From Amycolatopsis xylanica (GTDB lineage Bacteria; Actinomycetota; Actinomycetes; Mycobacteriales; Pseudonocardiaceae): DNA of 64,000 nucleotides. The DNA is taken from contig NZ_FNON01000002.1 of NCBI RefSeq assembly GCF_900107045.1, positions 558,001 through 622,000 of the forward strand, written 5' to 3'. Shown one piece after another: positions 1 through 8,650 of this stretch. Every line of letters begins with the position of its first letter. Within the stretch, counting starts at the first letter, position 1. The notes under the pieces were generated by a model that was not told the DNA's origin, ran no database searches, and was given only the letters and a program-made list of their open reading frames with translations. The position numbers were made by a program, and so were the translations under genes.

Positions 1-813
1 GTTGGGGAGGTGCACGGCTTCCTCGGCCCGAACGGCGCGGGGAAGTCGACCACCGTCCGGGTGCTGCTCGGGATGCTCCGCGCGGACTCCGGTGACGTAC
101 GCCTACTCGGCGGCGACCCGTGGAAGGACGCCGCGAGCCTGCACCGCCGCCTCGCCTACGTGCCCGGCGACGTCAACCTCTGGCCGAACCTCTCCGGCGG
201 TGAGGTGATCGACCTGCTCGGGCGGCTGCGCGGCGGGCTCGACCAGCGCCGCCGCAAGGACCTGATCGAGCGGTTCGACCTCGACCCCAAGAAGAAGGGT
301 CGCACCTACTCCAAGGGCAACCGGCAGAAGGTCGCCATCGTCGCGGCGCTGGCGTCCAATGTGGACCTGCTGATCCTCGACGAGCCGACCTCCGGGCTGG
401 ACCCGTTGATGGAGGCCACCTTCCAGTACGCCATCCAGGAGGAGCGCGAGCAGGGCCGCACCGTGCTGCTGTCCAGCCACATCCTGGCGGAGGTGGAAGC
501 CTTGTGCGACAAGGTGAGCATCATCCGCAACGGGGTGAACGTGGAGACCGGCACGCTCGCCGACCTGCGCCACCTCACCAGGACCTCGATCACCGCCGAG
601 CTCTCCGGGCCGCCGAACGGGCTGACCAGGCTGGCCAACATCCACGACCTCAAGGTGGACGGCAACCGCGTCCGGTTCGACGTGGAGACCCGCTCGCTCG
701 ACGAGGCGCTGCGGCAGCTGACCCAGGTCGGCGTGCGCAGCCTGGTCAGCCAGCCGCCGACGCTCGAAGAGCTCTTCCTGCGCCACTACACGAACGAGGC
801 GAACGCGAAATGA
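1..813 (+). CDS. ABC transporter ATP-binding protein (5' partial)
   Basis: This is the nucleotide-binding subunit of an ABC exporter; it would hydrolyse ATP in the cytoplasm to drive the permease encoded next to it. The reading frame is open to base 1, so the true start lies outside the window and 270 residues are visible. The Walker A motif GPNGAGKST is near the left edge. Walker B with the D-loop reads [13 protein letters not shown], followed by the switch histidine in [11 protein letters not shown]. The signature motif is degenerate (YSKGNRQK where LSGGQ is usual), which is common in drug-type ABC-2 ATPases. Its TGA overlaps the permease start by 4 bases (ATGA), so the two are translationally coupled. 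Substrate is not shown; an antibiotic or lipid efflux role is inferred from the partner. Confidence 0.92.
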   Translation, partial: VGEVHGFLGPNGAGKSTTVRVLLGMLRADSGDVRLLGGDPWKDAASLHRRLAYVPGDVNLWPNLSGGEVIDLLGRLRGGLDQRRRKDLIERFDLDPKKKGRTYSKGNRQKVAIVAALASNVDLLILDEPTSGLDPLMEATFQYAIQEEREQGRTVLLSSHILAEVEALCDKVSIIRNGVNVETGTLADLRHLTRTSITAELSGPPNGLTRLANIHDLKVDGNRVRFDVETRSLDEALRQLTQVGVRSLVSQPPTLEELFLRHYTNEANAK

Positions 814-2417
814 CCGCGAGGTCGCACGGGCTGACCGGCACCTGGCAGCTCACCCGGCTCGCGCTGCGCCGCGACCGGCTCACGATTCCACTGTGGATAG
901 TCGTGCTCTCGCTGTCGCCGATGAGCTCGGCCAAGGCTTACGAAACGCTGTACCCCACGGCAGTCGAACGCGCCGGGCTGATCCACGGCGCGGGCGCCAA
1001 CCCGTCGGTCGCGGTGATCTACGGGCCCGCGTTCGACCTGTCGACCGCCGGCGGGTTCACCGCGTGGCGGCTCGTCGGGTTCATGGCGCTGATGATCGGC
1101 CTGATGGCCGTGTTCACCGTGACCAGGCACACCCGCGCGGAAGAGGACAGCGGCCGCGCCGAACTGCTCGCCTCCGGGGTGGTCGGCCGGTACGCCGCGC
1201 TGACCGCGGCGGTCCTCGTCTCGATCGGCACGAGTGTCGGCGTCGGCGTGGTGACGACAGCGGGTCTCATCGGGACGAAACTGCCCGCCGAGGGCTCGAT
1301 CGCGTTCGGCGCGGCCGTGGTGCTGGCCGGGCTGGTGTTCACCGCGATCGCGGCGGTCGCCGTCCAGGTGGCCGAATATGCGCGCACCGCCAACGGAATC
1401 GGCTCGGCCGCCGTCGGCATCGCGTTCCTGCTGCGCGCGATCGGCGACTCGACGACCGACGCGAAGTGGATCTCCTGGCTCTCCCCGATCGGCTGGACGC
1501 AGCAGATGCGCGCCTACGCGGGCGAGCGCTGGTGGGTGGCGCTCATCGGCATCGCGGCGGCCGTGGTGATCGGCGGCGCCGGCTACGCGCTACTGCCGCG
1601 ACGTGACGTCGGCGTCGGCATCATCCCGGCCAGGCCGGGACCGGCAGAGGCGGCTCCCGGCCTGCGCAGCCCGCTCGCGCTGGCGTGGCGGCTGCACCGC
1701 GGCCCGTTGCTCGGCTGGACCATCGGCATGGCCGTCTGCGGCGCGGTGTTCGGCTCGATCGCGAGCGGCATCGGCGAGCTCGTCGGCGGAAACGGGCAGG
1801 CGCAAGAGATCTTCCAGCGGATGGGCGGTTCCTCGGCGCTGGTGGACGCGTTCATGGCGGCCATGGTCGGGATGTTCGGCATGGTCATCGCGCTCTACGG
1901 GGTCCAGGCGGCGCTGCGGATGCGCGGCGAGGAGACGGCCGTGCGGCTCGAACCGCTGCTGGCCACCCAGGTCGGCAGGCTGCGCTGGACGGGCAGCCAC
2001 CTGGTGTTCGCGTTCGCGGGCTCCGGCGGGATGCTCGTGCTCACCGGTGTGATGCTCGGCCTCGGCAACGGCCTGCGCGCCGGTGACGTCGGCGGCTCGG
2101 TCGCCGACACCGTGGCGGGCACGCTCGCGGTGCTCCCGGCGGTCTGGGTGATCATCGGCGTGACGGTCGCGATCTACGGCCTGCTGCCGAAGTACTCGGG
2201 CGCGGGCTGGGCCGTCGCCATGGTGGCGCTGCTGCTCAGTCTCTTCGGCCCGGTGGTCAACCTGCCGCAGGCGGTGCTCGACGTCTCGCCGTTCTCGCAC
2301 GTGCCGAAGATCCCCGGCCAGGCGTTCACCGCGACCCCGCTGATCTGGCTCACCGCGATCGCGCTGGTCGCACTGGTCGCGGGCCTCACCGGCTTCCGGC
2401 GCCGCGACATCGGCTAG
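810..2417 (+). CDS. ABC transporter permease, tetronasin-resistance (TnrB3) type
   Basis: A 535-residue polytopic membrane protein and the partner of the preceding ATPase. About twelve hydrophobic segments are arranged as two similar halves. Each half opens with a Leu/Ala/Trp-rich first helix ([16 protein letters not shown] and [19 protein letters not shown]), and a cytoplasmic [20 protein letters not shown] segment recurs as [15 protein letters not shown] in the second half. This duplicated ABC-2 layout is that of actinobacterial tetronasin/polyketide efflux permeases; the family name is from recognition, not a search. The ATG sits in the ATGA overlap with the upstream gene. A 17-bp inverted repeat follows the stop and probably ends the transcript. 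Confidence 0.85.
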   Translation: MTARSHGLTGTWQLTRLALRRDRLTIPLWIVVLSLSPMSSAKAYETLYPTAVERAGLIHGAGANPSVAVIYGPAFDLSTAGGFTAWRLVGFMALMIGLMAVFTVTRHTRAEEDSGRAELLASGVVGRYAALTAAVLVSIGTSVGVGVVTTAGLIGTKLPAEGSIAFGAAVVLAGLVFTAIAAVAVQVAEYARTANGIGSAAVGIAFLLRAIGDSTTDAKWISWLSPIGWTQQMRAYAGERWWVALIGIAAAVVIGGAGYALLPRRDVGVGIIPARPGPAEAAPGLRSPLALAWRLHRGPLLGWTIGMAVCGAVFGSIASGIGELVGGNGQAQEIFQRMGGSSALVDAFMAAMVGMFGMVIALYGVQAALRMRGEETAVRLEPLLATQVGRLRWTGSHLVFAFAGSGGMLVLTGVMLGLGNGLRAGDVGGSVADTVAGTLAVLPAVWVIIGVTVAIYGLLPKYSGAGWAVAMVALLLSLFGPVVNLPQAVLDVSPFSHVPKIPGQAFTATPLIWLTAIALVALVAGLTGFRRRDIG

Positions 2418-2425
2418 CTCGCCAA

Positions 2426-2478
2426 AGCCCGAAAGCCACTTTCGGCAGGTCTCATCTGACTAAAGTGGCTTTCGGGCT
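2426..2478. repeat. Long inverted repeat (GAAAGCCACTTTC family), probable bidirectional terminator
   Basis: Two perfect 17-bp arms (AGCCCGAAAGCCACTTT and its complement) are separated by 19 bases, in the convergent gap between the ABC permease and the sigma-factor partner. The same phrase recurs at 55811-55897, also in a convergent gap. The position suggests a bidirectional terminator. Confidence 0.8.
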
Positions 2479-2494
2479 ATTGCCAACCCCGGGC

Positions 2495-2950
2495 CTAGGG
2501 CCGGGTGGGCTTGGTCGTCGTCGCGGGTGCTTCACCCGTGGTCGGGGTGGGCACGCTGGTCGCCTGGGTGGTCCGCTTCGGTGAGCTCGTCACCGTCCGG
2601 GTTGGAGCGCCAGGCCTGCCAGCCGAGGGCACCGGCCGTGAGGTCTCGGGGTCCGGCGTCGTGACGCCGGGCGCGGGCGCCTCCGAGGGAGCGGGCACCG
2701 GCTCGCTGGTCGTGCTCAATCTCGGGCCGGCGGGCTGGACGGGAACAGGAGTGGCCGGGGATTGGGTGAACACGACCGCGACGGCGATGATCGCCGCCGC
2801 GGTCGTCGCGGTCGTCCCGGCCACCGCCCACCGCTTGCGGCGACGGCGGACCTTCGTCCCGTGTTCGATGATGTCCTGGGCGGTCATCCGCAGTTCCGGG
2901 CCGTGCACAGCACCGGCGCCACTGATCGCCGCCTTGAGGTCGTCATCCAT
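2495..2950 (-). CDS. Single-pass membrane protein, putative anti-sigma-like partner of the adjacent sigma factor
   Basis: A 151-residue protein with a cytoplasmic N-terminus, a basic RRRRKR stretch, one transmembrane helix (about residues 42-62, TTATTAAAIIAVAVVF) and an extracytoplasmic tail rich in Pro, Thr and Ser. A strong AGGAGG ribosome site precedes the ATG, and the start overlaps the sigma-factor stop by 8 bases. This architecture and coupling are typical of proteins that accompany SigE-family sigma factors in actinobacteria. No zinc anti-sigma HxxxCxxC motif is visible, so the regulatory role is inferred from context only. The low-complexity tail may span or contact the cell wall. Confidence 0.6.
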   Translation of the reverse strand: MDDDLKAAISGAGAVHGPELRMTAQDIIEHGTKVRRRRKRWAVAGTTATTAAAIIAVAVVFTQSPATPVPVQPAGPRLSTTSEPVPAPSEAPAPGVTTPDPETSRPVPSAGRPGAPTRTVTSSPKRTTQATSVPTPTTGEAPATTTKPTRP

Positions 2951-3509
2951 TCCGGCTCACCTCCTTTCCACACTCCTGCAGTGCCAGTTCACTGAAATGC
3001 GGGCCCAGCCGTTTGCGCAACGTCTGCAGGCCGCGGGCGGCCTGACTCTTGACGTTGCCCGTCGAACAGCCGAGCGCCGCCGCCGTCTCCTCGACGCTCA
3101 GATCATCGAAGTACCGCAACACCAGCACGGCGCGCTGTTTCGGCGCGATGGCCGAGAGCGCGTGCCGCACCAGCATCGCCTGCTCGCCGCCGGAGTCCTC
3201 GGTCGGGAGTTCCGGCGGCTCGTCGGTGAGCCGTTCCCGTTTGCGCCAGTGCCGCCGGTGCTCCGAGAGGAAGACCCGGAGCACGATCTTGCGGGCATAG
3301 GCGTCCAGCGCGTCGTGCTTGGCCAGCCTCGGCCATGCCAGGTAGAGCTTGAGAAGCGCCGCCTGGGTGATGTCCTCGGCCTGGTGCCAGTCGCCGCACA
3401 GCAGGAACGCCGTGGAGCGCAGGCTGTGCGCACGCGCGCCGAAGTACCGGGCGAACTCGCCATCGTATGGCGAGCCCTGCCCGGTCGACGGTTTACGGCT
3501 CAAGACCAC
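2943..3509 (-). CDS. SigE-family RNA polymerase sigma factor
   Basis: A sigma-70 family factor of the small SigE/ECF group, directing RNA polymerase to a dedicated promoter set. Region 2 includes CGDWHQAEDITQAALLKLY and AYARKIVLRVFLSEHRR. Region 4 includes LSAIAPKQRAVLVLRYFDDL followed by the helix-turn-helix EETAAALGCSTGNVKSQAARGL. The open frame gives 188 residues from a GTG at 3509. No convincing ribosome site is seen there, and the first residues are not conserved-looking, so the true start could be slightly downstream. The 3' end overlaps its membrane partner. The upstream secreted-protein gene ends within two bases of this start, so all three may form one operon. Confidence 0.9.
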   Translation of the reverse strand: MVLSRKPSTGQGSPYDGEFARYFGARAHSLRSTAFLLCGDWHQAEDITQAALLKLYLAWPRLAKHDALDAYARKIVLRVFLSEHRRHWRKRERLTDEPPELPTEDSGGEQAMLVRHALSAIAPKQRAVLVLRYFDDLSVEETAAALGCSTGNVKSQAARGLQTLRKRLGPHFSELALQECGKEVSRNG

Positions 3510-3793
3510 TAGGCCGCCGTGATCGCCGGCAGGTGGAGGTCACCGGTGGGGCCTGCGGGAACGGCCTTCGGGACGCGCGGCTTGCCGGGAGCCGGGACGG
3601 CCTCGGGCCGGGTGGCGCGGGTCGGCTCGGGCGCCGGGGGCTTGGTGGTGGTGCGGGTCGGCTCGCCAGGCGCGGTCGTCGGGACCGGCTTCGTGGTCGA
3701 AGTCGAGGGCTGGTCGGCGAAGGCCGCGCCCCCGGTGATCAGCCCGCCCGCGAGCAGGAAACCGCCGAGCGCCACTGCGATACGGATACGCAA
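3509..3793 (-). CDS. Small secreted Pro/Thr-rich protein
   Basis: A TTG start at 3793 is preferred because GAGGAG lies five bases upstream and the resulting N-terminus (MRIRIAVALGGFLLAGGL) is a clean signal peptide with a likely cleavage after AAFA. The longer frame to 3850 would put charged residues in front of the signal. The mature part, about 65 residues, is almost all Pro, Thr, Ala and Lys with no recognisable domain. The last codons overlap the start of the sigma-factor gene, suggesting co-transcription. Function is unknown; a wall-associated or sensory role alongside the sigma system is only a guess. Confidence 0.6.
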   Translation of the reverse strand: MRIRIAVALGGFLLAGGLITGGAAFADQPSTSTTKPVPTTAPGEPTRTTTKPPAPEPTRATRPEAVPAPGKPRVPKAVPAGPTGDLHLPAITAA

Positions 3794-3944
3794 AACATCT
3801 CCTCGGGTGCTGGCGCCGCGCTCTGCCCGCGACGCCTGTGCGTTAGACATGCTTCGAGGTCACCGCCGGGTTGCATCGAATTTCCGGGAAAAGACAACGG
3901 CCGGGAAGTCGAGGTTCGACTTCCCGGCCGTGGCGCGGAACGGC

Positions 3945-5150
3945 TCAGCTGTTCAGCGCGGAGAGCTTGGTCCACTCTTCCCAGGTGTAGGTCCAGTCCG
4001 AGTAGTCGCCGTCCTTGGACGTCAGCTTCTGCGTGCTGCCGGAGATCTCCACCGGGTCGCCGGTCATCGTGCCGTCGAAGTACTCCTTGGCGTTCTTCGG
4101 CGACAGGTTCAGGCAGCCGTGCGAGACGTTCTTCTTGCCCTGCGCCCAGATCGACGCGGCCAGGCCGTGGATGAACTCGCCGTTGTTCGAGATGCGCACC
4201 GCCCACGGGACGACGACGTTCTCGTAGCCGTAGCGCGGGTTGCTCATCGCGTAGGAGGCCTGCTTGCCCATGACCACGTGCGTGCCGCTCTTGGTGACGC
4301 GGCCGGGGTCGGAGTCGAGGCCGTAGCTGACCGGGTATTCGGCGATCTGCTGGCCCTCACGGATGACCTGCATGGTGTGCTCGGTGGTGTTGCCGGTGAC
4401 GACCTGCTTGCGGCCGATCTTGAAGTCGGCGGTGACGTCTTCCTTGCCGTAGGTGCCTTCGGCGATCTTCACGCCGTAGAGCTTGCCCTCGACCTTCACC
4501 GTGGTGCCGGACTTGTAGTACTCCTTCGGCCGCCAGTGCACGGCGGTGTCACCCTCGAGCCACGCCCACGAACCCTCGGTCTTCGGGGTGGTCTCGACCT
4601 TCAGCGCCTTCTCGACGGACTGCTTGTCCGTGACCTTGCCCTTGAACGAGATCACGATCGGCATCGCGACGCCGTACTCCTGGCCGTCGCCGACGTTGAT
4701 GCTCGCCTGAACCTGCTTCTTCGGCTTCACCGTGGTGAAGTTGCCGGAGATGTCGACCTTCTTGCCGTCGGCGCCGGTCGCGTCGCCAGCCCAGGTGTAG
4801 GTCTTGCCGTAGCCGAGCTGCTCGCCGACGGTCCACGACTTCTTGTCAGCCGACAGCTCGCCCTTGACCTGCTTGCCATCGGGGTTGGTCAGCGTGACCG
4901 AACCGAGAGTGCCGTCCGCGACGGTGATCTGTGCCGGCTCGCCCGGCGCCACGTCCTGCGCGCCCCCGGCGGGTTTCACCGTCACCTTGGCCGCCTGCGG
5001 CGTCTGGCCCCCGCCAGACTGCTGCTGCCCCGTGCCCGTGTTGGTCGTTTGCGGTTCACTCCCGCTGCACGCGCTCAATGCCAGCGTCAGAACCAGTCCA
5101 GCCACGACGGCAGGCGCCCACCTACCACGTGCGGAGTTTTTGACTATCAC
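3945..5150 (-). CDS. L,D-transpeptidase lipoprotein (Ig-like domains plus YkuD domain)
   Basis: Cross-links peptidoglycan stem peptides 3->3 outside the membrane. The N-terminus is a lipoprotein signal (VLTLALSAC lipobox, Cys about residue 27). Next come two Ig-like modules in the first about 240 residues, one carrying AWLEGDTAVHWRPKEYY, and then the YkuD catalytic domain with IHG and the nucleophile motif SHGCLNL near residue 365. Length (401 aa) and order match mycobacterial LdtMt2-type enzymes. The start chosen is GTG at 5150, preceded by AGGGG at seven bases; the open frame extends to 5300 but that part looks non-coding. A Crp/GlxR-like site lies about 70 bp upstream. Confidence 0.92.
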   Translation of the reverse strand: MIVKNSARGRWAPAVVAGLVLTLALSACSGSEPQTTNTGTGQQQSGGGQTPQAAKVTVKPAGGAQDVAPGEPAQITVADGTLGSVTLTNPDGKQVKGELSADKKSWTVGEQLGYGKTYTWAGDATGADGKKVDISGNFTTVKPKKQVQASINVGDGQEYGVAMPIVISFKGKVTDKQSVEKALKVETTPKTEGSWAWLEGDTAVHWRPKEYYKSGTTVKVEGKLYGVKIAEGTYGKEDVTADFKIGRKQVVTGNTTEHTMQVIREGQQIAEYPVSYGLDSDPGRVTKSGTHVVMGKQASYAMSNPRYGYENVVVPWAVRISNNGEFIHGLAASIWAQGKKNVSHGCLNLSPKNAKEYFDGTMTGDPVEISGSTQKLTSKDGDYSDWTYTWEEWTKLSALNS

Positions 5151-5546
5151 CCGAATGCCCCTATTCTCCCCATCTACCCACCAATGACGTCCGACCCGGC
5201 ACGGGCGTTGATCTGAAATCATGTGACGAACGTCACGTAAGATCGGGGTCGGGCGACGCGTCAGCTTAACGGGTGCGTCAGGTGTGAACGGTGGGGCCAT
5301 ACGACGTTCCGGTGACCTTGCCCCGGAGCACGGTTCATCCAGCGTTCATGGGGTTCAAATTTGGCCTGATCCCGGTACTCTGCTCTCAGGCCGTCGTTTT
5401 GCGTGTTCGTGGCTTCACACTCGCGGAACTTCTGACGCGAGCCATGAGCCGTGACGTGCTCTTTGCTCACTCGTTGGAACCGCCCGGGACGGTCTGGGTG
5501 TCGCTTCGGTGGCACTCGAAGCGGATTTGCAACGAGGAGTACAGCG
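5151..5546. other. Divergent intergenic region with long cold-shock leader
   Basis: About 400 bases hold no convincing gene. Besides the Crp-like site, a weak promoter (GTTCAA, 17 bases, TACTCT at about 5353-5381) could drive the cold-shock gene with a 5' untranslated leader of roughly 160 bases, as is usual for csp mRNAs. The promoter call is tentative. Confidence 0.35.
5222..5237. promoter_or_regulatory. Candidate Crp/GlxR-type binding site
   Basis: TGTGACGAACGTCACG matches the TGTGA-N6-TCACA consensus at nine of ten fixed positions. It lies in the divergent region between the L,D-transpeptidase (start 5150) and the cold-shock gene (start 5547). Binding is a prediction from the consensus only. 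Confidence 0.5.
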
Positions 5547-5750
5547 GTGGCGCAAGGCACTGTGAAGTGGTTCAACGCGGAGAAGGGCTTCGGCTTCATC
5601 GCGCAGGATGGCGGCGAGGGCGACGTTTTCGTGCACTACTCGGAGATCGACGGGCGCGGTTTCCGCACCCTCGAAGAGAACCAGCGGGTGGAGTTCGAGG
5701 TCGGTCAGGGTCAGAAGGGCCCGCAGGCCCAGAAGGTTCGCCCGATCTGA
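5547..5750 (+). CDS. Cold-shock protein, CspA family
   Basis: A 67-residue single-domain OB-fold nucleic-acid chaperone. Both RNA-binding motifs are present: RNP1 as KGFGFI and RNP2 as VFVHY. The GTG start follows GAGGAG at six bases, and the product begins [16 protein letters not shown] as in other actinobacterial CspA proteins. It binds single-stranded RNA and DNA and acts as an RNA chaperone or antiterminator. A strong hairpin terminator follows the stop codon. Confidence 0.96.
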   Translation: MAQGTVKWFNAEKGFGFIAQDGGEGDVFVHYSEIDGRGFRTLEENQRVEFEVGQGQKGPQAQKVRPI

Positions 5751-5781
5751 GATAAGCCCTTCGGCGTCTTAGACCTGAAAT

Positions 5782-5815
5782 AAGAAGCCCCCCGGCTCGC
5801 CGGGGGGCTTCTTTG
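5782..5815. terminator. Strong rho-independent-type hairpin
   Basis: Arms AAGAAGCCCCCCGG and CCGGGGGGCTTCTTT flank a four-to-six-base loop, followed by T-rich sequence on the plus strand. It lies between the convergent cold-shock gene and the RHH-like gene, so it may serve both strands. Confidence 0.9.
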
Positions 5816-5834
5816 TTGTTGCGGTGTATGCGGT

Positions 5835-6155
5835 TCAGCTCCGGGCGGCGGGCTCGCGCCACAGCTGCTCGTCGAAGCGGAACTGGTCGGTGTGCGCCTC
5901 CTCGTGGCGGCGCTGCTGCGCGGAGTTCGCCTGGCTCTCCCAGGAAAGCCGCTCCAGGATCCAGTCCTGAGCGAGCGCGCCCGGCGTCATGCCGCGCTCC
6001 TCGGCGGCGGCCTTGAGCTGCTCGCTGGCGATGAGGCTGACCCGGAGCTGGTACACCTGGGCCTCGCCGAAGCGCTTGCCGCTGCCGGTGCTCTCCTTGT
6101 CGTTCTCGGGCGCGAGGGCCGCGAGGTAGCTCGTCAGCTCGTGGTCATCGGCCAC
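5835..6155 (-). CDS. Small hypothetical protein, possibly DNA-binding
   Basis: The GTG at 6155 is chosen because GGAG lies six bases upstream, giving 106 residues; the open frame continues to 6287 but that part overlaps promoter-like AT-richer sequence. The middle reads QVYQLRVSLIASEQLKAAAE followed by ERGMTPGALAQDWILERL, a strand-helix-helix pattern reminiscent of ribbon-helix-helix proteins. The tail is Gln/His/Glu-rich. No toxin-like partner is adjacent. Function is unknown. Confidence 0.5.
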   Translation of the reverse strand: MADDHELTSYLAALAPENDKESTGSGKRFGEAQVYQLRVSLIASEQLKAAAEERGMTPGALAQDWILERLSWESQANSAQQRRHEEAHTDQFRFDEQLWREPAARS

Positions 6156-6872
6156 CGCGGTCTCCGCTTCCTTGACTGCGGAGTTGCGGTGACGACCATT
6201 GCCGACGGCCTTGAGGTTCGTCCGGGTGCTGAGTCGTCCAAGCGAAGGAAGGGGCACCCGGACACGATAACGGTTAGGTCTCGGCAAGCCAACGACTGTG
6301 GGCTACGACACACGATAATTCTGCTCAATCGGAGCAACCGGCCACCCCATTGGCGCAATCGTCCCATCACCCCACGGAACACTCCCAGCTCAAAACCCCA
6401 ACATCAGCTTCGCACTAGCGACTCAGCAGCCGATACGGAAGCGCTTTGAACCGGACCACGCTGGGTCGAGACGCACCGCACCGTGGGGGTCCGGGGGGGG
6501 GCTCGGCCCCCCGGGAGAAACAAGGGCTCTGCGAAGGCGCGCAGCGCCGAGCAGAAATGGAGGGGCCCCCGCGCCAGGGGGAGGAACGCGGGGGCCGGAG
6601 GGGATCTCCACAGGCGCTGACCGGGGGTGTGTCAGCACGTCGATTGTTGCACGAGTTCGGGCGGTCTGCGAGTGGTGAGTGAGAAAAATGCAGATGAGGT
6701 GTCACTTTCGCGTTGCCTCTGATTCATGTTGCCGATTTGCGGGAAGCATGTTGGTTAGTCACCTAGCGTCGAACACAGCGTGGTTAAAGGTTCACTCTCC
6801 GGGGGGCTGCGACTGAGCGCGTCAGCTAGCTAGCCTCGCGGCCAAGCAACCGCGAACCGCATGGAGGAGCTA
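6156..6872. other. Long divergent intergenic region
   Basis: About 700 bases between two small genes. It contains one GC-rich hairpin element at 6485-6514 and a stretch of lower GC around 6290-6440. Open frames here (for example 6446-6682) have repetitive Gly/Arg composition with no ribosome site and are not accepted as genes. Confidence 0.6.
6485..6514. repeat. GC-rich hairpin element (CCGGGGG family), copy 1
   Basis: The sequence folds as CCGGGGGG...CCCCCCGG and on the minus strand contains GGGGGCCGAGCCCCC plus CCCGGACCCCCA. Those are the parts of the double-hairpin elements found after the tRNA genes at 8459-8504 and 27110-27155, here in a compressed, inverted form. Confidence 0.6.
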
Positions 6873-7124
6873 ATGAGCGGGTCTCTCGAAGTTCGGCAGT
6901 TCCTCATCCGGTATGAGGGTGGCGATGGCGGCGGCCAGGCCATGGGCGGCGTGCCCGCCCAGCGCACGAGCCAGGCCGACGCGCAACGTGTCTCGGACGA
7001 TCAAGTGCGCAGGGCGCGACTGGCGGTCGCGCACGGCGCGCTCGACGTCGACGACTGCATCCAGCTGCTCGACATGCTGGGCCTGACGCTCGACGACGAC
7101 GGGCAGGCGCCCGTCCAACGCTGA
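6873..7124 (+). CDS. Small conserved-looking hypothetical protein
   Basis: An 83-residue acidic protein. The ATG at 6873 is preferred over the ATG at 6861, because the latter overlaps the GGAGGAG ribosome site that serves the former. The N-terminus MSGSLEVRQFLIRYEG suggests a beta strand. The C-terminal half (VSDDQVRRARLAVAHGALD, then DDCIQLLDMLGL) looks like two amphipathic helices. The clean ribosome site and a following terminator hairpin support a real gene. No function is recognised. Confidence 0.65.
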   Translation: MSGSLEVRQFLIRYEGGDGGGQAMGGVPAQRTSQADAQRVSDDQVRRARLAVAHGALDVDDCIQLLDMLGLTLDDDGQAPVQR

Positions 7125-7138
7125 TCGAGGTCTGCCGG

Positions 7139-7170
7139 GAAGGGCCCGTTGTTCGCGCGGGCCCTTCTTT
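7139..7170 (+). terminator. Hairpin terminator
   Basis: GAAGGGCCCG and CGGGCCCTTC flank a short loop and are followed by TTT, directly downstream of the small gene ending at 7124. Confidence 0.85.
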
Positions 7171-7181
7171 GCGCCACATGA

Positions 7182-7194
7182 ATAACAGTGTTAT
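7182..7194. promoter_or_regulatory. Palindrome upstream of SCO6745-like gene
   Basis: ATAACAGTGTTAT is a perfect inverted repeat around a single central base, ten bases before the ATG at 7204. It could be an operator or part of the -10 region. A related half-site, ATAACAG, precedes the aminopeptidase gene near 32624-32638. Confidence 0.4.
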
Positions 7195-7203
7195 GTTCGG
7201 TGC

Positions 7204-7968
7204 ATGTCCACCGCCGAAATCGTCAAAGAGATCCGCCCGATCGTCCAGGTGTGGGGCGGCAAGTTCATGACCTCGCCGGAGCTGGCCGAGGTCGAAGCCG
7301 AGAAGGGACTCGGCCAGCGCTCCCTCTACCTGCGCGGCCGTTCCGCGGTGCTCGGCGACCCGTCCCCACGGTTGGCCGCCGCCCTGTTCGGCATCTTCCC
7401 GAGCTGGCTCTTCGAATTCGCGCTGCCCGCGGCCACCTCGGCCATCAGCGCCCCCGACGCCGTCCGCGCCTACCTCGACGCCAACGCCAGCTGGTCCCGT
7501 TCCCACCTCACCGACATCAAGGAGCCGGAGCGGCTCGCCGAGCTCCTCTTCCGCCTGACTCACGCGGCCGATGCCACCGGTCTCGCCCTCTTCGCCGGCT
7601 GGCAAGCCGCCGAGCGGCCCGAAGATCCGCACGAGCGCGTCGGCCAGGCGTTGATGATCCTGCGCGAGTACCGCGGCGGCATTCACTTCGCGGCACTGCG
7701 CGCCGTCGGCCTCACGATCCCCGAAGCCGTCGTCGCCGACCCCGAAGGCGGCCGCGAGCGCCTCCTGCGCACCGCCTGGGCCCCACAGGCCGCCGACGAA
7801 CTCATCGCCGCCGCGAGCAAGAAGCCCGACCTCGCCGAGCGCTGGCAGCGAGCCGAAGACCTCACCGACGCCCGCATGATCGAGCTGCTCGACTCGGCGC
7901 TCGACGAATCCGAGCGCGAGGACCTCCTCTGGCTACTGCGCGGACTCGACGCCGCGGCCAAGCCGTGA
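7204..7968 (+). CDS. SCO6745/SalK-like (HTH_67) family protein
   Basis: A 254-residue soluble protein resembling the actinobacterial SCO6745 family, in which a degenerate helix-turn-helix region is followed by a helical domain. The family-like features seen are the GLGQRSLYLRGRSAVLGDPS segment near residue 40, the FGIFPSWLFEFAL stretch after it, and the C-terminal LLWLLRGLDAAA helix. The biochemical role of the family is not established; some members sit in antibiotic biosynthetic clusters. The gene stands alone between a terminator and the tRNA cluster. The family call is by recognition and was not searched. Confidence 0.6.
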   Translation: MSTAEIVKEIRPIVQVWGGKFMTSPELAEVEAEKGLGQRSLYLRGRSAVLGDPSPRLAAALFGIFPSWLFEFALPAATSAISAPDAVRAYLDANASWSRSHLTDIKEPERLAELLFRLTHAADATGLALFAGWQAAERPEDPHERVGQALMILREYRGGIHFAALRAVGLTIPEAVVADPEGGRERLLRTAWAPQAADELIAAASKKPDLAERWQRAEDLTDARMIELLDSALDESEREDLLWLLRGLDAAAKP

Positions 7969-8011
7969 AACACTGTTTGTGCTGCTCTCAGCCCTGAAAA
8001 CCCATTAGTGA

Positions 8012-8027
8012 CCCCCAGTTGCGGGGG
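8012..8027 (+). terminator. GC hairpin after SCO6745-like gene
   Basis: CCCCC and GGGGG flank AGTTGC. It is short and lacks a T tract, so termination strength is uncertain. A TATAGT hexamer at 8045-8050 may be the -10 element of the tRNA transcript. Confidence 0.4.
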
Positions 8028-8111
8028 CCCGAATGGCGGTGCCCTATAGTTAACCTCGCTCCCAGGGGAGACCTTGAGAGCGCGGTCGGTCGGCTTGCCG
8101 AAGCAGACCGG

Positions 8112-8184
8112 GCTCCCATCGTCCAGCGGCCTAGGACTCCGCCCTTTCAAGGCGGCAACGCGGGTTCGAATCCCGTTGGGAGTA
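8112..8184 (+). tRNA. tRNA-Glu (anticodon TTC)
   Basis: A 73-base cloverleaf. The acceptor arms GCTCCCA and TGGGAGT pair with one G-T, the anticodon loop CTTTCAA gives TTC, the T loop reads GGTTCGAATCC, and the discriminator is A. CCA is not encoded. Confidence 0.95.
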
Positions 8185-8206
8185 CGCAGTACAGTAAGAC
8201 AAGCAA

Positions 8207-8280
8207 GGCCCTGTGGCGCAGTTGGTTAGCGCGTCGCCCTGTCACGGCGAAGGTCGCGGGTTCGAGTCCCGTCAGGGTCG
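8207..8280 (+). tRNA. tRNA-Asp (anticodon GTC)
   Basis: A 74-base cloverleaf with acceptor arms GGCCCTG and CAGGGTC, anticodon loop CTGTCAC, T arm GGGTTCGAGTCCC and discriminator G. It lies 22 bases after tRNA-Glu, so one transcript is likely. Confidence 0.95.
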
Positions 8281-8320
8281 CAAGACTGTTTGACTCGAAA
8301 GCTAGGCGCTTCGGCGCCTC

Positions 8321-8394
8321 GCCCAGGTAGCTCAGTTGGTACGAGCGCTCGCCTGAAAAGTGAGAGGTCGCCGGTTCGACCCCGGCCCTGGGCA
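8321..8394 (+). tRNA. tRNA-Phe (anticodon GAA)
   Basis: A 74-base cloverleaf with acceptor arms GCCCAGG and CCTGGGC, anticodon loop CTGAAAA, T arm with GGTTCGACC and discriminator A. A small hairpin (AGGCGCTTCGGCGCCT) lies between it and tRNA-Asp. Confidence 0.95.
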
Positions 8395-8458
8395 CGTCGG
8401 CTTCTGGCTTCCCCTGTTCGCGCTTCGCGCTCCCAGGGGAAGCCTTTGTCGTTTCTTG

Positions 8459-8504
8459 TGGGGGCCAAGCCCCCACACCCCAGCCGGGGGGCTGCGCCCC
8501 CCGG
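8459..8504. repeat. Double GC hairpin element after tRNA-Phe
   Basis: The first hairpin is TGGGGGCCAAGCCCCCA (8459-8475) and the second is CCGGGGGG-CTGCG-CCCCCCGG (8484-8504), followed by ACCCCCTCAGT. A near-identical element follows tRNA-Lys at 27110-27155. Confidence 0.75.
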
Positions 8505-8650
8505 ACCCCCTCAGTCGTCCATCGGATTTTCGTTGGTGGCTGGGGTTTTCTTTTTGGTTGCCGCGCTGGCTAAGCCGCGTGCTCACAGCCCTCGCCCGCC
8601 GTGTCCCACGCTTGGGCACTCTGTGTTCCGCACTCGGCACTTCGGGTGCG

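Noticed and set aside
6446..6682. Open frame of 78 codons
   Set aside because: It is built mostly from the GC hairpin element, has low-complexity composition and has no ribosome site.
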